Assembly (NCBI GenBank): GCA_030141605.1 | Contig: JAQGDQ010000135.1 | Span: forward strand, 184,001-248,000 | Origin: Tubiluchus corallicola | Lineage: Eukaryota > Priapulida > Priapulimorpha > Priapulimorphida > Tubiluchidae | Length of the DNA stretch: 64,000 nucleotides | Direction: 5' to 3' | In this document: one piece after another, positions 11,668-54,311 of the stretch | How the letters are laid out: every line of letters begins with the position of its first letter | Position numbering within the stretch: the stretch's first letter is position 1 | Made by a program: the position numbers and the translations under genes | Notes under the pieces: generated by a model | Database searches by the model: none | Seen by the model: only the letters and a program-made list of their open reading frames with translations | What the model was told of the DNA's origin: nothing

Positions 11668-12557
11668 CAGGGCCAGCTCTAGGAAATCTGACGCCCCAGG
11701 CAGTATTTTTAGTACCCCCTCCTCAACGGTCAATCCCTTTCCTCAAAGTCCCAACCATAGCCTCAAAATTGAATTTTTTGTATAATATTATAATAAAATA
11801 TAACAGTACCTGTGGGTTTGTGTTAGGCGTACACATGCATTATACTTCACCAATTAAGTGTGTGTACCTATAAGTAGTTAGTGTTGATCGAATTTGAAAT
11901 TGAATTTATGACCCCATTGTGCATCCTGGGTTTTCAGGTGCAATCTTATCGTTGCAATTTCTGCTGCTTTTGGCTAGATTTTACCCTCAATTTTTTTCAT
12001 CAGAATTTTTTGAAACCCTGGTCATTTTTTCCACATATACGCCAATTTCACTAAGTTGATCACCTTCATAACTCTGGTCTGGTTGCATATACTTGATTGG
12101 AGATATTTTATGTTATTATTATTACATAGAATTTATGTAGCACCCCAAATATATAAAAGTACCCAGTTGCGCTTTACAACCAAAGATCTCATAAAGACTA
12201 AAATAAATCATAAATTTATAAAACGGCAGTGGAGCGGCAAGGGAAAAGGGATTGATGTTGCCATTAATTTTACTTGTGTGTGCTGTGTATATTTATATTA
12301 TTTTTGCATTATGATTTGAATGTGAAAGGATATACACGTGTGTTCTCTAATAATAATTTCTTTTAATTACCAGTTTAATATTAGAAATATTGTTTCATTT
12401 AATTAATGTGTGTACTTAAGCAGGAATTGCACATACATTATGTTATTAGGTATTCTAAAGTTAAAAATTAAAGAATTACTACCAGGATTTCGCACCCCCA
12501 AAGTAATTTGGCACCCTAGGCAACTGCCTAGTTTGCGTAGTGGTAGAGCCGGCCGTG
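11668..12557. mobile_element. hAT-like inverted-repeat element, copy A (longest)
   Basis: Left end CAGGGCCAGCTCTAGG and right end GTAGAGCCGGCCGTG form imperfect terminal inverted repeats, flanked by an approximate 8-bp duplication (GCACGCAC/GCATGCAC). The left 260 bp (CCCCTCCTCAACGGTCAATC, later TGAATTTATGACC) recurs at 25692 and, inverted, at 52651. No transposase frame is evident. Confidence 0.65.
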
Positions 12558-14598
12558 CATGCACATGCAGTATTAACTTGTTATTGAACAGAAAAATAGT
12601 CATACATTACCGGTTTAATATTGAGGTCGAGAAAAAGAATTTCCTGCAATTTAAAGTGCAAAGCTAGTGTACAGTATTTACTAATTGCTATAATGTGTTT
12701 TCTGGTCTAAAAAATTGTGTTATGTCAGGAATAATTACTGTTTAATGTATATAAAGTGATGAAGACTGTTAAAATTAATGGTCTATTTTGTTGCTTTTGT
12801 AACGGTGTCATCAATTTTATCTATGCGCATGTATAATTAAATTATTTTTGTATTATGATTTGTATGTGGAAGACTTTTTACATGTGTGTGCCCTAATACA
12901 TTTAATAATTTTTTTTAATTACCAGCTTAATTTCAAAAAACTATGAAAATTAATGTATAATAACAAAATATAATTGTTTTGATTTTTAACTGTTTTATGT
13001 TGCATTGAGTTTTGTCAATCCATGTAAATCACATCAAAACAGAAATCAACTGAATCATTTCAATCTGTTGAAATCAGATTCAAAATCTAAATTAGATGTA
13101 TTTACAGTACAGTACAGTAATACGTATTATTATTAATGATAATAATTTAATAATAATATTTATGTTTATGCATATAACAACAGAGGTAAATACTATATTG
13201 CGTATTTACAACTATACACAATTTTTTGCTTATAACGTCTAGCACTGCATATCTATTTTCTGCAGTTAATATAAAAAAGCAAAACAACATGACGTTTTGC
13301 CCACTAAAATAGGTGTACCTAACACCGGTTAAATAATAACTGGTGAACAATAATATAGGGCTTAATAAATAAGGCCTAAAATACTTGTTAAACAATAACA
13401 GACGTATGAGATACAGGATTCAGAATAGTAATAATATTAATGCTTGATGTTAGGTATTTATTACGTAAAATACTTGCTAGTACATAGTGCTTAATTGTTT
13501 ATAGGAATTTCTCATTGAAACTGCTGGAATAGAATAGCTATACAACAATAGTGGATACAGAGAAATATACTAAAATGGGCAGAAAATCAATATTTTTCTC
13601 TATTGTAAGGCGAGTCTGCTAACCGCTAGAGGCTAGGCCATACTTTAGACTTTCAAAGTAACTTAATTATATTTGAAAGCTGACTGTCATTATTGTTTTT
13701 TGGCTACTGAATTTGCTAGATGCAATTAAACTTCAAGCATGAGCCCATAATGAAGCGAGTAATATACAATTTTTGTAAGCTAAAACTGATATAAAACAGC
13801 AAAAAATCAAAATAGTTCACTCATAATAGCAAAACAGAAGCAATGGTTGCGAAGCCTTCTACACAAGACTAAGCGTTTCTATTTCTACACCTTTCATTTT
13901 TCAAGTGACACTATAATAAGTAAGACTTTAATCATTTTACTTTTACACTAATAATTAACCAATGTTTTTAGAGAGACGTTACGCTTAGAATAGTTAGCAT
14001 AACAGCCAATTAAATGAAGGAGGCGCTGAGTCAACCAGCGTTTGAAACTTTTGGTTTTGTAGCTCACACACATGCTGCATACAATGAAATTATTAACGCT
14101 TTCACCCAAAATAGAGCAGATACTCTTTTAGCACTTTCGACATGTCCGAACTATATTTCATCTCTTTGTAGTTTAGTCAAGCAATTAGAAAAGAATAATA
14201 ACGCCCAAAAAATGCCTAATTGTAAAACTAATGGCTAGATGAACAATAAGTATAGCTTTAATTATTAGTAACAATAACTAGAGTTCTGCTGAGCTACCAT
14301 AATAATAGCCTAATGTAAATTTCTAAAGGCAGTAAAGGTATTAAAGTTCTCCTGCAAGTAATACAAATGTACCCTAGCTGTATCTAATCTCTGCATTTTT
14401 TCTATGACAAAGAAACAGAGAAACCTAGCAGAGAAAATTTATCCTACAGAGAAATCAGACTCGCCACAAAAAGAAATTAATAGCACTGCTTCTGCATTTT
14501 TACATTGCAAAATGAAATACATAGTATTATTAATGATGTACTAGATCCATCGTTCAAAAAGGTCCTCATTAAAAGCAAACCAACTTTTTCACGATTGT

Positions 14599-46007
<31,409 letters not shown>

Positions 46008-46949
46008 AACCAAAACGACGCAAAATTTCAAAGCATCTGCAGTGCTCTCTCTGGTTTCCTCAAAAAATTTACCAAGGTGTACTGACTAACAGTTTATACA
46101 AGTGCTGGTCAAAATCGCAATTTTGCTTCCCACACACTTTGTCCAATGAGCAAGGTTCTAAGAAAGATTAAAATGAAGCTTCTGAAAATGTATTTTAACT
46201 TTAAAAATAGTTTGTTCCCCTCACGCACTTAGCACAACATTACCGACATATTTACATCATTTTAATTTACAATTTTAATTTTGTCAGTTTTGCGAATGCG
46301 ATGCTTTTCCAACGCTTCTAGACCTATCGCATATTTCATTCGGTCCAACAAACTATTAACACCTTGTGCGTTTTATGCAGCTTCTATTTTCACACAGTTC
46401 CTTTCTTTTCACTTTTAACTGTTTCATTTTGTTCACTTTTCGTGTACAATTTCCGGTATTGCTTCTCCTTCACAACTTGGAGGCACTACGCATTGTTTAG
46501 CCTTGAATGCGAGATGCTTTTAACTAAATCATCGTCCTAGCGACGGATTGCATGCGTACCGCACACTTAATTTTCGCACTGAATGAGCAGCCTAGCTCCA
46601 TGAAGTCGTAATTATTCGCTGAAGCCAGATGATGCAGAGCTCTGTTCATCGCGAAGCCAGACGCGAATGGACAGCAGGCGCTTTGTGGAGTGGCTTTGTG
46701 TACGTGTCAGCCTACCCTAAATTCATCGCTAACTGCTCGCTAGAACGGTGATCTCAAATTATCAACTGTAGATGAAAAAGTGTTCAATATTTTTTTGCTT
46801 TTGTTAGAAAAAAGACAAAACAAGATAAAATGCAAGTGCCATTTACCTGCACAAAAATTGATGAAATAGTTAGAGACCTATATAACAACGTCGGATTTTT
46901 TTTACCGCATTACTATAATGACACAAAGAATTCTTAACGTTTAATATTA

Positions 46950-47312
46950 AACAAAAAAGACTTATAAATTAAATAACTCACCTTTTTCTGGCACATTTCG
47001 AACGCGTGCATTGTTGTAGAGACTGCCATGTTTCGAGAGTTTGGCGCGAGTGAGAGAGAGAATGATGTATGAGGTACAGAAAGCGTCTTTGGATACCGAT
47101 GTTGGTTTACCGATCTTTGGTGACCTCATGTACTCATGAACGAAAAATGGCAAATTTAATGCAGCTAACAATGCTGTGACAAAAAAATAAAAAATAAAAA
47201 GAAATAAGTTTTACTGTAAGTTTATAACAAAATAAATTGAATATTTGTAATGAGAGTAGGATTTTAAGTTGTAGAAGCTTATATTATAGCGAAGGTTTAG
47301 TTTCCTTTTGTA
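46950..47312 (-). other. Duplicated exon-like cassette, copy 2 (upstream of aminopeptidase exon 1)
   Basis: Pairs with 24940-25280; the donor here is AAG|GTGAGTT (46981-46980). Lying about 1 kb upstream of the aminopeptidase ATG on the same strand, it is a candidate promoter plus 5' UTR exon. A frame ATGGCAGTCTCTACAACAAT reaches the donor without a stop. Function is inferred only from position and conservation. Confidence 0.65.
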
Positions 47313-47939
47313 AAACTGAATTATAGTGAAAATTGTGTTTAAGCAGAACAGCTAGGACAGCCATTGTATTAATATTCCTTAATGTCCCTACTATCATCCA
47401 AATAAAAGGTATGTCTGAACCAGCAGGCGAAAATGGCTTTGACCAAGCTTACAAAAATGAAAACAAATCTGTTTATTTTTGTAAAAACATGTGATTAGTT
47501 TTATGTTTAATAATATGTACTTTTAAGTTTAAGTTTCACAGCATGTCATTGCAGATATTAAGAAAATTGCTTAATTTTAGTACCCTAAGACTGATTCGTA
47601 AAATTTGCAATACAAGTAAAAATGATGATAATAGCAATATGTATTTATAATAATATTAATAGTAAACGGTAGTGGCTATAGGTAGTAGTAGTAGTTAATA
47701 TAAATAGTTAAAAAAATTTGCAAAAACTAATCTTCTAAAAATTTCTTATGAAAAAACAATTTTTTACTCAAATTTCATATCGGTATTGAAGCGCGAGTAA
47801 AGAATCAACTAAAAGAATTCTAGTGTGAAAACTTTTTTATTCAGTTGGTGTTTGAAATGTGTTTTGTTTATAGTGCCATTAAACACAGCATCGAACTTTC
47901 GCCTAGGTGAACCAAATAGTTCTACAGGTTTCTCGAATT

Positions 47940-49425
47940 TGGGGCATTTCTTAGTTAATCTTAGTTAAACTTTGACACACCACAGAAAGGCATCACGCAA
48001 GGTACGATATTAGGTCCTTTACTCTTTTGTTTATACGTTAATAAAATTCATTTAGTTTTACATAATTCAGACTTAACACAATTTGCCGATAACACAACTG
48101 TGTATACAGCACACGCAGACTTTCTAACATCGAAAAATAATCTAAAAAAGACATAACTAATATAAATGCAGCATTTAACTATTTTGGTTTAAAAATGAAT
48201 GATGATAAGACAGAATTTATGGTAATATCACCCAAATCAATTGACATTACATCTTCTAATGCAACGCTAAAAGTAGGTGACTGTTCCATAGAACAAGCAA
48301 AAAATGTAAATATTTTTAGGCATTACTGTCGATAATAAACTCACTTGGGATGAACAGTTTCATCAAATACACAACAAGATGGCATTAAGCACGGCATTCT
48401 TACGCCAAACCAGAGGCCATTTAACCAAGAAAACAAAAATTCTCATCTACAAAAGTCTAATATTACCACATTATCTGTATGGCTGCACTTTACTTCAAAA
48501 CGTTAAAAATGAAAACTTTAGAAAACTAAATACAATGCAAAACTACGCACTTAGATTAATTCATGGCTACTCTAACAAAACTGCTACACAACATGCTGCT
48601 TCTGCAACAAGCTTAACAACGTCCACAAAATACCAATATTAGAAGCCTATCGAGATTACAAAACACTGATATTTCTTTATAAATATATCAATAAACTGAG
48701 CATTCCATTTTTAAACAATCCCTTAGCATTCATTCCTGATACCACTTTAAACACTAGAACACACAATTTAAAGCAAATTACAGTAAACAATAAATTTGGA
48801 AACAACTCTATATCAAAAAGGGCCATACATTTATGGAACTTACTACCCAGTGAAATAAAACAAATAGAATCTCTCCACCACTTTAGAAAGAAATTAAAAG
48901 AATATCAATATAACAGGTTTCAACGTCCGCACTGTGCATCTGATACTAATTACACAGACTCAACTTTCACCTACCCCCGCCCCTGACTCCATAAAACGAT
49001 TAAAAATGTAAAATTTTTAAAAAATTATGTAATGTAATACGTGTTATGTTAGTTTTATAATGTCAAATGTATAAATAGTGTAAATGTAATGAGTGAAATT
49101 TATGTAATGTAAAGCTTGTTTCTGTTAATTGTGTCATGTCATACGTATATGTAGTGTAAAATATGTCATGTAAAATTTAATGTACTTTTGTAATATTGTT
49201 TTGTAAAAATAATTTAATGTGGTGTTTGTAATATATTCATTTATTGTATATAATTAGGCCTTAGTTTTGCACTTTAGTTTTTTTAGTATGCACTGGATGC
49301 ATTTGTCTTGAACAGTGTTGTTATCTTAACATTACGCTGAGGCTTACTCAATTTTATTATAATGAGTGAACCATTTTGATGACAAATAAAGAATTAATAA
49401 AAAATAATAAATAAATAAGAACCGA
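47940..49425 (+). pseudogene. Non-LTR retrotransposon fragment (RT C-terminal half and 3' tail)
   Basis: Broken plus-strand frames give KGITQGTILGPLLFCLYVN and FADNTTVYTA (the catalytic FADD box reads FADN), then TKKTKILIYKSLILPHYLYG, KRAIHLWNLLPSEIKQ and TYPRP then stop. The non-coding tail ends GACAAATAAAGAATTAAT plus an A-rich stretch. Several stops and frameshifts mean it is dead. The type (CR1/L2/Jockey-like) is inferred from the C-terminal layout. Confidence 0.85.
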
Positions 49426-49879
49426 GTTAAGAAGTTGGTTTCCACAATTACCTCTCTTTTGCTCGACCACATTTTAAAGCACGAATCGAGTTTATATTAT
49501 GCGTGTTAAATGACTTGTGAACTGTGACGATAGTGCAATTGCATCAGTTGGGAAAAGGGCGAGAAATTGAACCCCATGCGGGACACAAGAGGCATCCAGG
49601 GACTGCTGATCAAACACAATGATATTGATACTCTAATGCGTGGAAAGCATAACCGTTCTTAAACTAGCAATTTTGGAAACACGATACAAAATCAACAGTA
49701 CTCGGAGCATCCAGTTAAAAGACAGCTTAGCAGAATAAGAGAAGCCGAGAAGCCAGCTGTTTATCTGGCTTCATTACGCAGATTACACTAATGTAAGGAG
49801 ATTAGACAACAGTTTGTTCACTAAACACCAATAACACCATGTGTATATATGTATATATATATATATATATATATAAATA

Positions 49880-50340
49880 TACAAAACTAAAAAAGTAAAG
49901 TGCTCGTACACAATATAAACACATATTTACAAAGAGAATAAATTTCACATGACATTTTCACTATTTATACATTCATGACATTACATAATTATTTAACATA
50001 GATTACATTACATAACATTTTATATTTGCTATTTTAGATACTAGATATTATATTATAGTCAATGGATTTTACATAGCTATGGGATGAATGTAAGTTCAGA
50101 TTTATTTTTATAAGGGCCTGCAAATGTTTATTTAAATATTAGCTCGACTTCAATATCATAATTACATAATTTTAACCATTTTAGCTAAATCGGGGGCGGC
50201 GTAGGTATAGTCGGTGTTACTAGCTGTCAGATACATAAGTTGGAAGTTGAAACCTGTTATCGTGATACTCTTTTAATATCTTTTTAAGTTAGGTTAGAAA
50301 TTCTATTTGTTTTATTTCACTGGGCTGCGTGTTAGTTGTG
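49880..50340 (-). pseudogene. LINE 3' end, copy 3 (inverted next to the plus-strand copy)
   Basis: The minus strand repeats CCCAGTGAAATAAAACAAAT, AACAGGTTTCAAC and the TACGCCGCCCCCG-like coding end of 47940-49425, followed by a matching tail and a (TA)n tract at 49843-49875. Confidence 0.75.
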
Positions 50341-51487
50341 TGCATAGCGTTGATCGCATGAAAATCAAGGCAGTAACGAACATTAAATATGCTCATACAC
50401 GCAGGCAGTAACAATAGTAATCTTAATTCAACAAATTTGATACTAAAAATTGAACTAACTGAAACTTTTTGGTTTTCAAACATGGCTGCGCGTCAATTTG
50501 TTATACAATTCTGGATCCTAAAACCACATCCAGGTAATCAAATCAGGTGGCCAAGGCGAGACCGGAAGTTGATTCGAATTTTATGCCTCTAAGCTGAGCC
50601 ACTGAACTCACAGAGGTATCTTGATCTTACGTTCAGATGTACATTCTTCTTCTATGGGGTAAACAGCCAGAAACAGCACAGCGATTGCAACCATCCAGAA
50701 TAAGAATTGAAGCGGTTCATTCGCTGACCATTATCGGCGCCATTCTTAACTTCGAGATAAGTCAAGACGACGACGCTACTACTAGGCCATATACTTGGGC
50801 CTCCTCGCTACTGTAGGCCTCCTCGCCTCAGATCGGTGCAAAAAATGGGTCGATAACTGCACGCTGATTGGTTAATACATGGTCATATGACTGATTAAGG
50901 AGGTCTTCCGGCTTAGAGCTGTACAAAAATATCAGCATGTTTTTTGAAAGAAGTGTTTTAAAACAGTTTATTATTAAAAAACGAAAACGAAAAGCAATAA
51001 TTAATTAGCTTAAATTAATTTGATGTGATGTGATGAATCAGTTTTGCTTCTTTAATTAAAGGTAATCAGAAATTATATCGCTTTGTTGCTTTCCCGTCGA
51101 CATCGAGATGAAATATTCGCATGCATGCTTTGTTTGTTTGAGAATCAGAATAACTGTAGAAACTCGCATTTTGCAAATTAGTCACTAATATTTTTGTTGG
51201 ATTTTAAATAAATGAACAAACCAAAATCAATTTGACTTGCAAAAGTATATTGACTGTTTTTGTTTTAATTTTAGTCTTGCTTGTATCACTACAACATAAA
51301 CAATAAGTGTTTTTTGTTTTTGGTGAAGTGAGTATTCTTAGATCGGCTTGTATAATGTCATTAAATTTAATCGTGTCGCAGATGTTATTGCTAGCGTTGG
51401 TATCGCCAATTCTTAAAATTATTGAATTGACAGAGGTCTTGTACCCTTAATGGTAGAAACTTTGCAGCATAAGTGTTTAGGATCAGA

Positions 51488-51526
51488 TAATCATCATCAT
51501 CATCATCGTCGTCGTCGTCGTCGTCG

Positions 51527-51558
<32 letters not shown>

Positions 51559-51618
51559 GTCGTCGTCGTCGTCGTCGTCGTCGTCATCATCATCAACAAC
51601 ATCATCATCAGCAGCATG
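51488..51618. repeat. (ATC)n/(GTC)n microsatellite
   Basis: About 130 bp alternating ATC and GTC blocks. It gives spurious poly-His and poly-Arg frames. Confidence 0.97.
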
Positions 51619-52224
51619 AATCTATTACCCTTCGCTTTTTCAGAAATCAAACAACAGCCAAGATTTTTCTTTCCTCTCTCGCTTTTTCGAAATGGCTTCT
51701 TTCGATCGTTTTTCATTCGCAATGAAATCGCAATCATCATCATCAAATACATGGCGAGGTTCTATAGCGGCGAACGCTGGGTTTTTAATTATGATGATTT
51801 ATCATTGGCAATGCTGACGCGCAAGCCAATGAATTGTTAATCCATTAGAGCGCATAACAAAAGCCGCAGTTTCTGCAAAAGTTTGCCGCCTGCATCATTC
51901 ATCTTGGACCCACGTAGCCGGTTTACGTGTCTACAGAAGCTATCATGATGATTGAATTTATCACTAATTTATCACTCTAGTGTCATGTGCTACGTATCTA
52001 GAAATAGAATATGTAAATACTATTTTGATGAAACGATGATTTAGACTTTATTCGTTCATCCATTTGTTTGTTCATTCGCTCGCTTAATTGATTGTCCATT
52101 TATTAGTATGTTTGTCTGTTAACTCGTGGTTTTGGCTTTTATTTGCTTTTTGTCTGTTTGTCTGCTTGTCTGTCTGCCTCTCCACTTTTCACACCCGTGT
52201 TGTTACAAATGCGTGTTCATTCAT

Positions 52225-52385
52225 CCATCCATTCATTCATTCATTCGTTCGTTTGTTCGTTCGTTCATTCATTCACATTCCTCTCGAAATCCACAATTCA
52301 TCGATGCCAGGAACGTGTCTAAGTTTACGTCATTTCACCTCCCCCCCCCCCCACACACACACACACTCACACACAAACACGCACG
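52225..52385. repeat. (ATTC)n, poly-C and (CA)n low-complexity patches
   Basis: ATTC/GTTC units at 52225-52275, and a C run followed by CACACA at 52341-52385. Confidence 0.85.
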
Positions 52386-52390
52386 CACAA

Positions 52391-52651
52391 GGTAAAAGGT
52401 AAAAAAGCTGGCGTGTCATATAGAGAACATTGTGGTCATAAATTCAGTTTCAAATTCAGAAGATAGGTAATTGACTATCCTTAATTAGTACACTATAATA
52501 CACAGGTACAATCACAATTTACTGTAATATTGTACAAGAAAAATTCGAAATTGGGAGTGGAGTGGGGACCGTGTGGGAAGGGTTTAACCGTTGAGGAGGC
52601 AGCGCTAAAAATACTTTTGCTTAGGGCGTCAAGCTACCAATGCCAGTCCTG
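52391..52651 (-). repeat. hAT-like family, copy C (inverted)
   Basis: On the minus strand it starts CAGGACTGGCATTGG and shares the words listed for copies A and B. Copies B and C agree to the same right limit. Confidence 0.65.
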
Positions 52652-52835
52652 CCTGATTTTTTCCAAAAATGTTTCTTCTGTGAAATGCATCTATTTCTGA
52701 TTTTAGATGAGCTTTGACTGTCCTTGCTTGCTTGTAGACAAACAGAGTTTCAACTAGTGTGCCAAAGATTTTTATATTTATTCCTAAACTGAAGCTCCTA
52801 GTTTCAACTGCTCTTAGTTTAAAAAAAAATTGCCA

Positions 52836-53240
52836 TCAAAAATTGGAATATGCTTTTTCTTCATAATATTTTTCTTCCTGATTTATAATTAGGCGGTGCT
52901 CTTCTATTTTATCTTTGTTATCTTTGTTTAATATTATACAATTTAATTTTGTTTCTATTGTTATCTCGGCATCTTCTACTTCGTCTTTGCTTCTTGCTGT
53001 CCAAGCAATGTCGTCTGTATACTGTATGTCCATTTTAGCAAGATGTTTCGTTAGGTTTGAGTAGTTGCGCTCTAAATTTTAATTTGTGTAATATGTGAAA
53101 ATGTATAATTGTGGTCATGATGTTCTTCCCTGGGTGTGCATACCCTCTTGTTCATTAATGCTGTAACTAGGCAGAAGTGAAGAGAACAGGACTTAGGATT
53201 TCTCCTTGGGATACTCTTTTGTTTGCAAAAATGAGTCACT
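52836..53240 (-). pseudogene. Reverse-transcriptase fragment of a second LINE type
   Basis: Minus-strand reading with frameshifts gives RVSQGEILSPVLFT, then IQYTDDIAWTARSKDEVEDA, equivalent to the QGxxLSPxLF and YxDD motifs of RT. It differs from the LINE at 47940-49425. Confidence 0.7.
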
Positions 53241-53832
53241 CAACTGACCTTCACGTCTAAGGGCAATTAAAAGTATTTAAATGATTTAGTATTTCTTCTA
53301 CATCATTTAAATCCTTTACTATGACGCTATTGAGTATTAATTCCATGACAATAAAATAGCAAACAGTTTTTAGAAAGACAGAAAAACACTAGAACAGACA
53401 ACATTTAATATATTTGAAAATCAAATACAATAGATTAAGTAAAAACTATTTTGAATGTTAACAAAAATAAAGGCAGTCAATACAGACGCTATAGCAAGAG
53501 AAGGTTTTGTATACAGTGTACACAGATATTTTTGACATCATATTCTAGCAAGTCCTTATATAGATAAATTTTGACAACACTTTTGCAGGCAACACCAAAT
53601 TTCTGCATTACTTTTAAAATGCACGTTTTAAAAATCTTGTAAAAACCTTGAAAGTTGTATTGCAGCGCATTCATTTCCAGAATTGGTACTTTCACAAAAA
53701 TTTATAGTCGGTTGTACGGTTTGAGGTAAAGGTCTTACTGCTTGCTTGCCTACTATATTAATCATTTTAATGTAGCAACGCAAATTGCACAAATAACAAC
53801 TAAAGGACTTTAAAAAGGACGTTTTGACCGTG

Positions 53833-53840
53833 TATATAAG
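53833..53840 (+). promoter_or_regulatory. TATA-like box of the Kazal gene
   Basis: TATATAAG lies about 30 bp upstream of a TCATTTTC initiator-like site. A donor-like GTAACG at 53913 and an acceptor TATTGCAG ending at 54240 would define a 5' UTR exon and intron. Confidence 0.45.
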
Positions 53841-54253
53841 CAAATGTCTTTGGCTGCTTGACTCATTTTCATTGGACTGTTGACTCGTTAACTCGCCGTT
53901 CTCACAAAGAAAGTAACGTTATTTTTTGACTTATTACTACTAGGCCTATAGTGTATTTAAGCGTATTCTAAAACTAATAATTAAATTTAAACTTAAAACT
54001 AAAATTAAACTAATAATTTAAATTGTTGTTGTTTTGTTGTTCTAGATGTACCCAACATTAGTTGGTATGTAAAATATAATAATTGTGCGTAAATTTTAGT
54101 ATTCGAGCGTATTTCGTTTCCTTTAGATTACAGCAGTGCTGGACGTTATTTAGACGAATATAAGTTTTTTATGTGGACGACGTTTTGTACTTGTATCGTT
54201 TGCAATTTTTGATTACTGGTTCGAGCATGTTTTATTGCAGTATAACTATCATC

Positions 54254-54311
54254 ATGAAGCTTGTTGTATGCGTCTTCTTGGTGCCAGCCTTAGTTGCAGC
54301 TCGTCCTTATA
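54254..54311 (+). CDS. Kazal inhibitor exon 1 (signal peptide)
   Basis: ATG to TAT A|GTAAGT; encodes the signal peptide and three mature residues. Confidence 0.9.

Larger units (their letters stand above)
10224..14598. other. Repeat-rich spacer between ASB1 and the aminopeptidase
   Basis: Holds the elements at 10451-10883 and 11668-12557. The remainder is AT-rich with no supported gene. A 74-codon plus-strand frame at 14014-14238 has no recognisable motif. About 13600-13640 (minus) has a tRNA A-box-like stretch (TAGCCTCTAGCGG) without a B box. Confidence 0.5.
46008..53832. other. Spacer between the aminopeptidase and the Kazal gene
   Basis: Contains the cassette at 46950-47312, two inverted LINE pieces, microsatellites, the hAT-like copy at 52391-52651 and another reverse-transcriptase fragment. 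No host gene was recognised. About 50535-50610 may be a decayed tRNA-like stretch. Confidence 0.55.

Noticed and set aside
14014-14238. Plus-strand 74-codon frame
   Set aside because: Considered as a gene remnant; no recognisable family, splice partner or signal.
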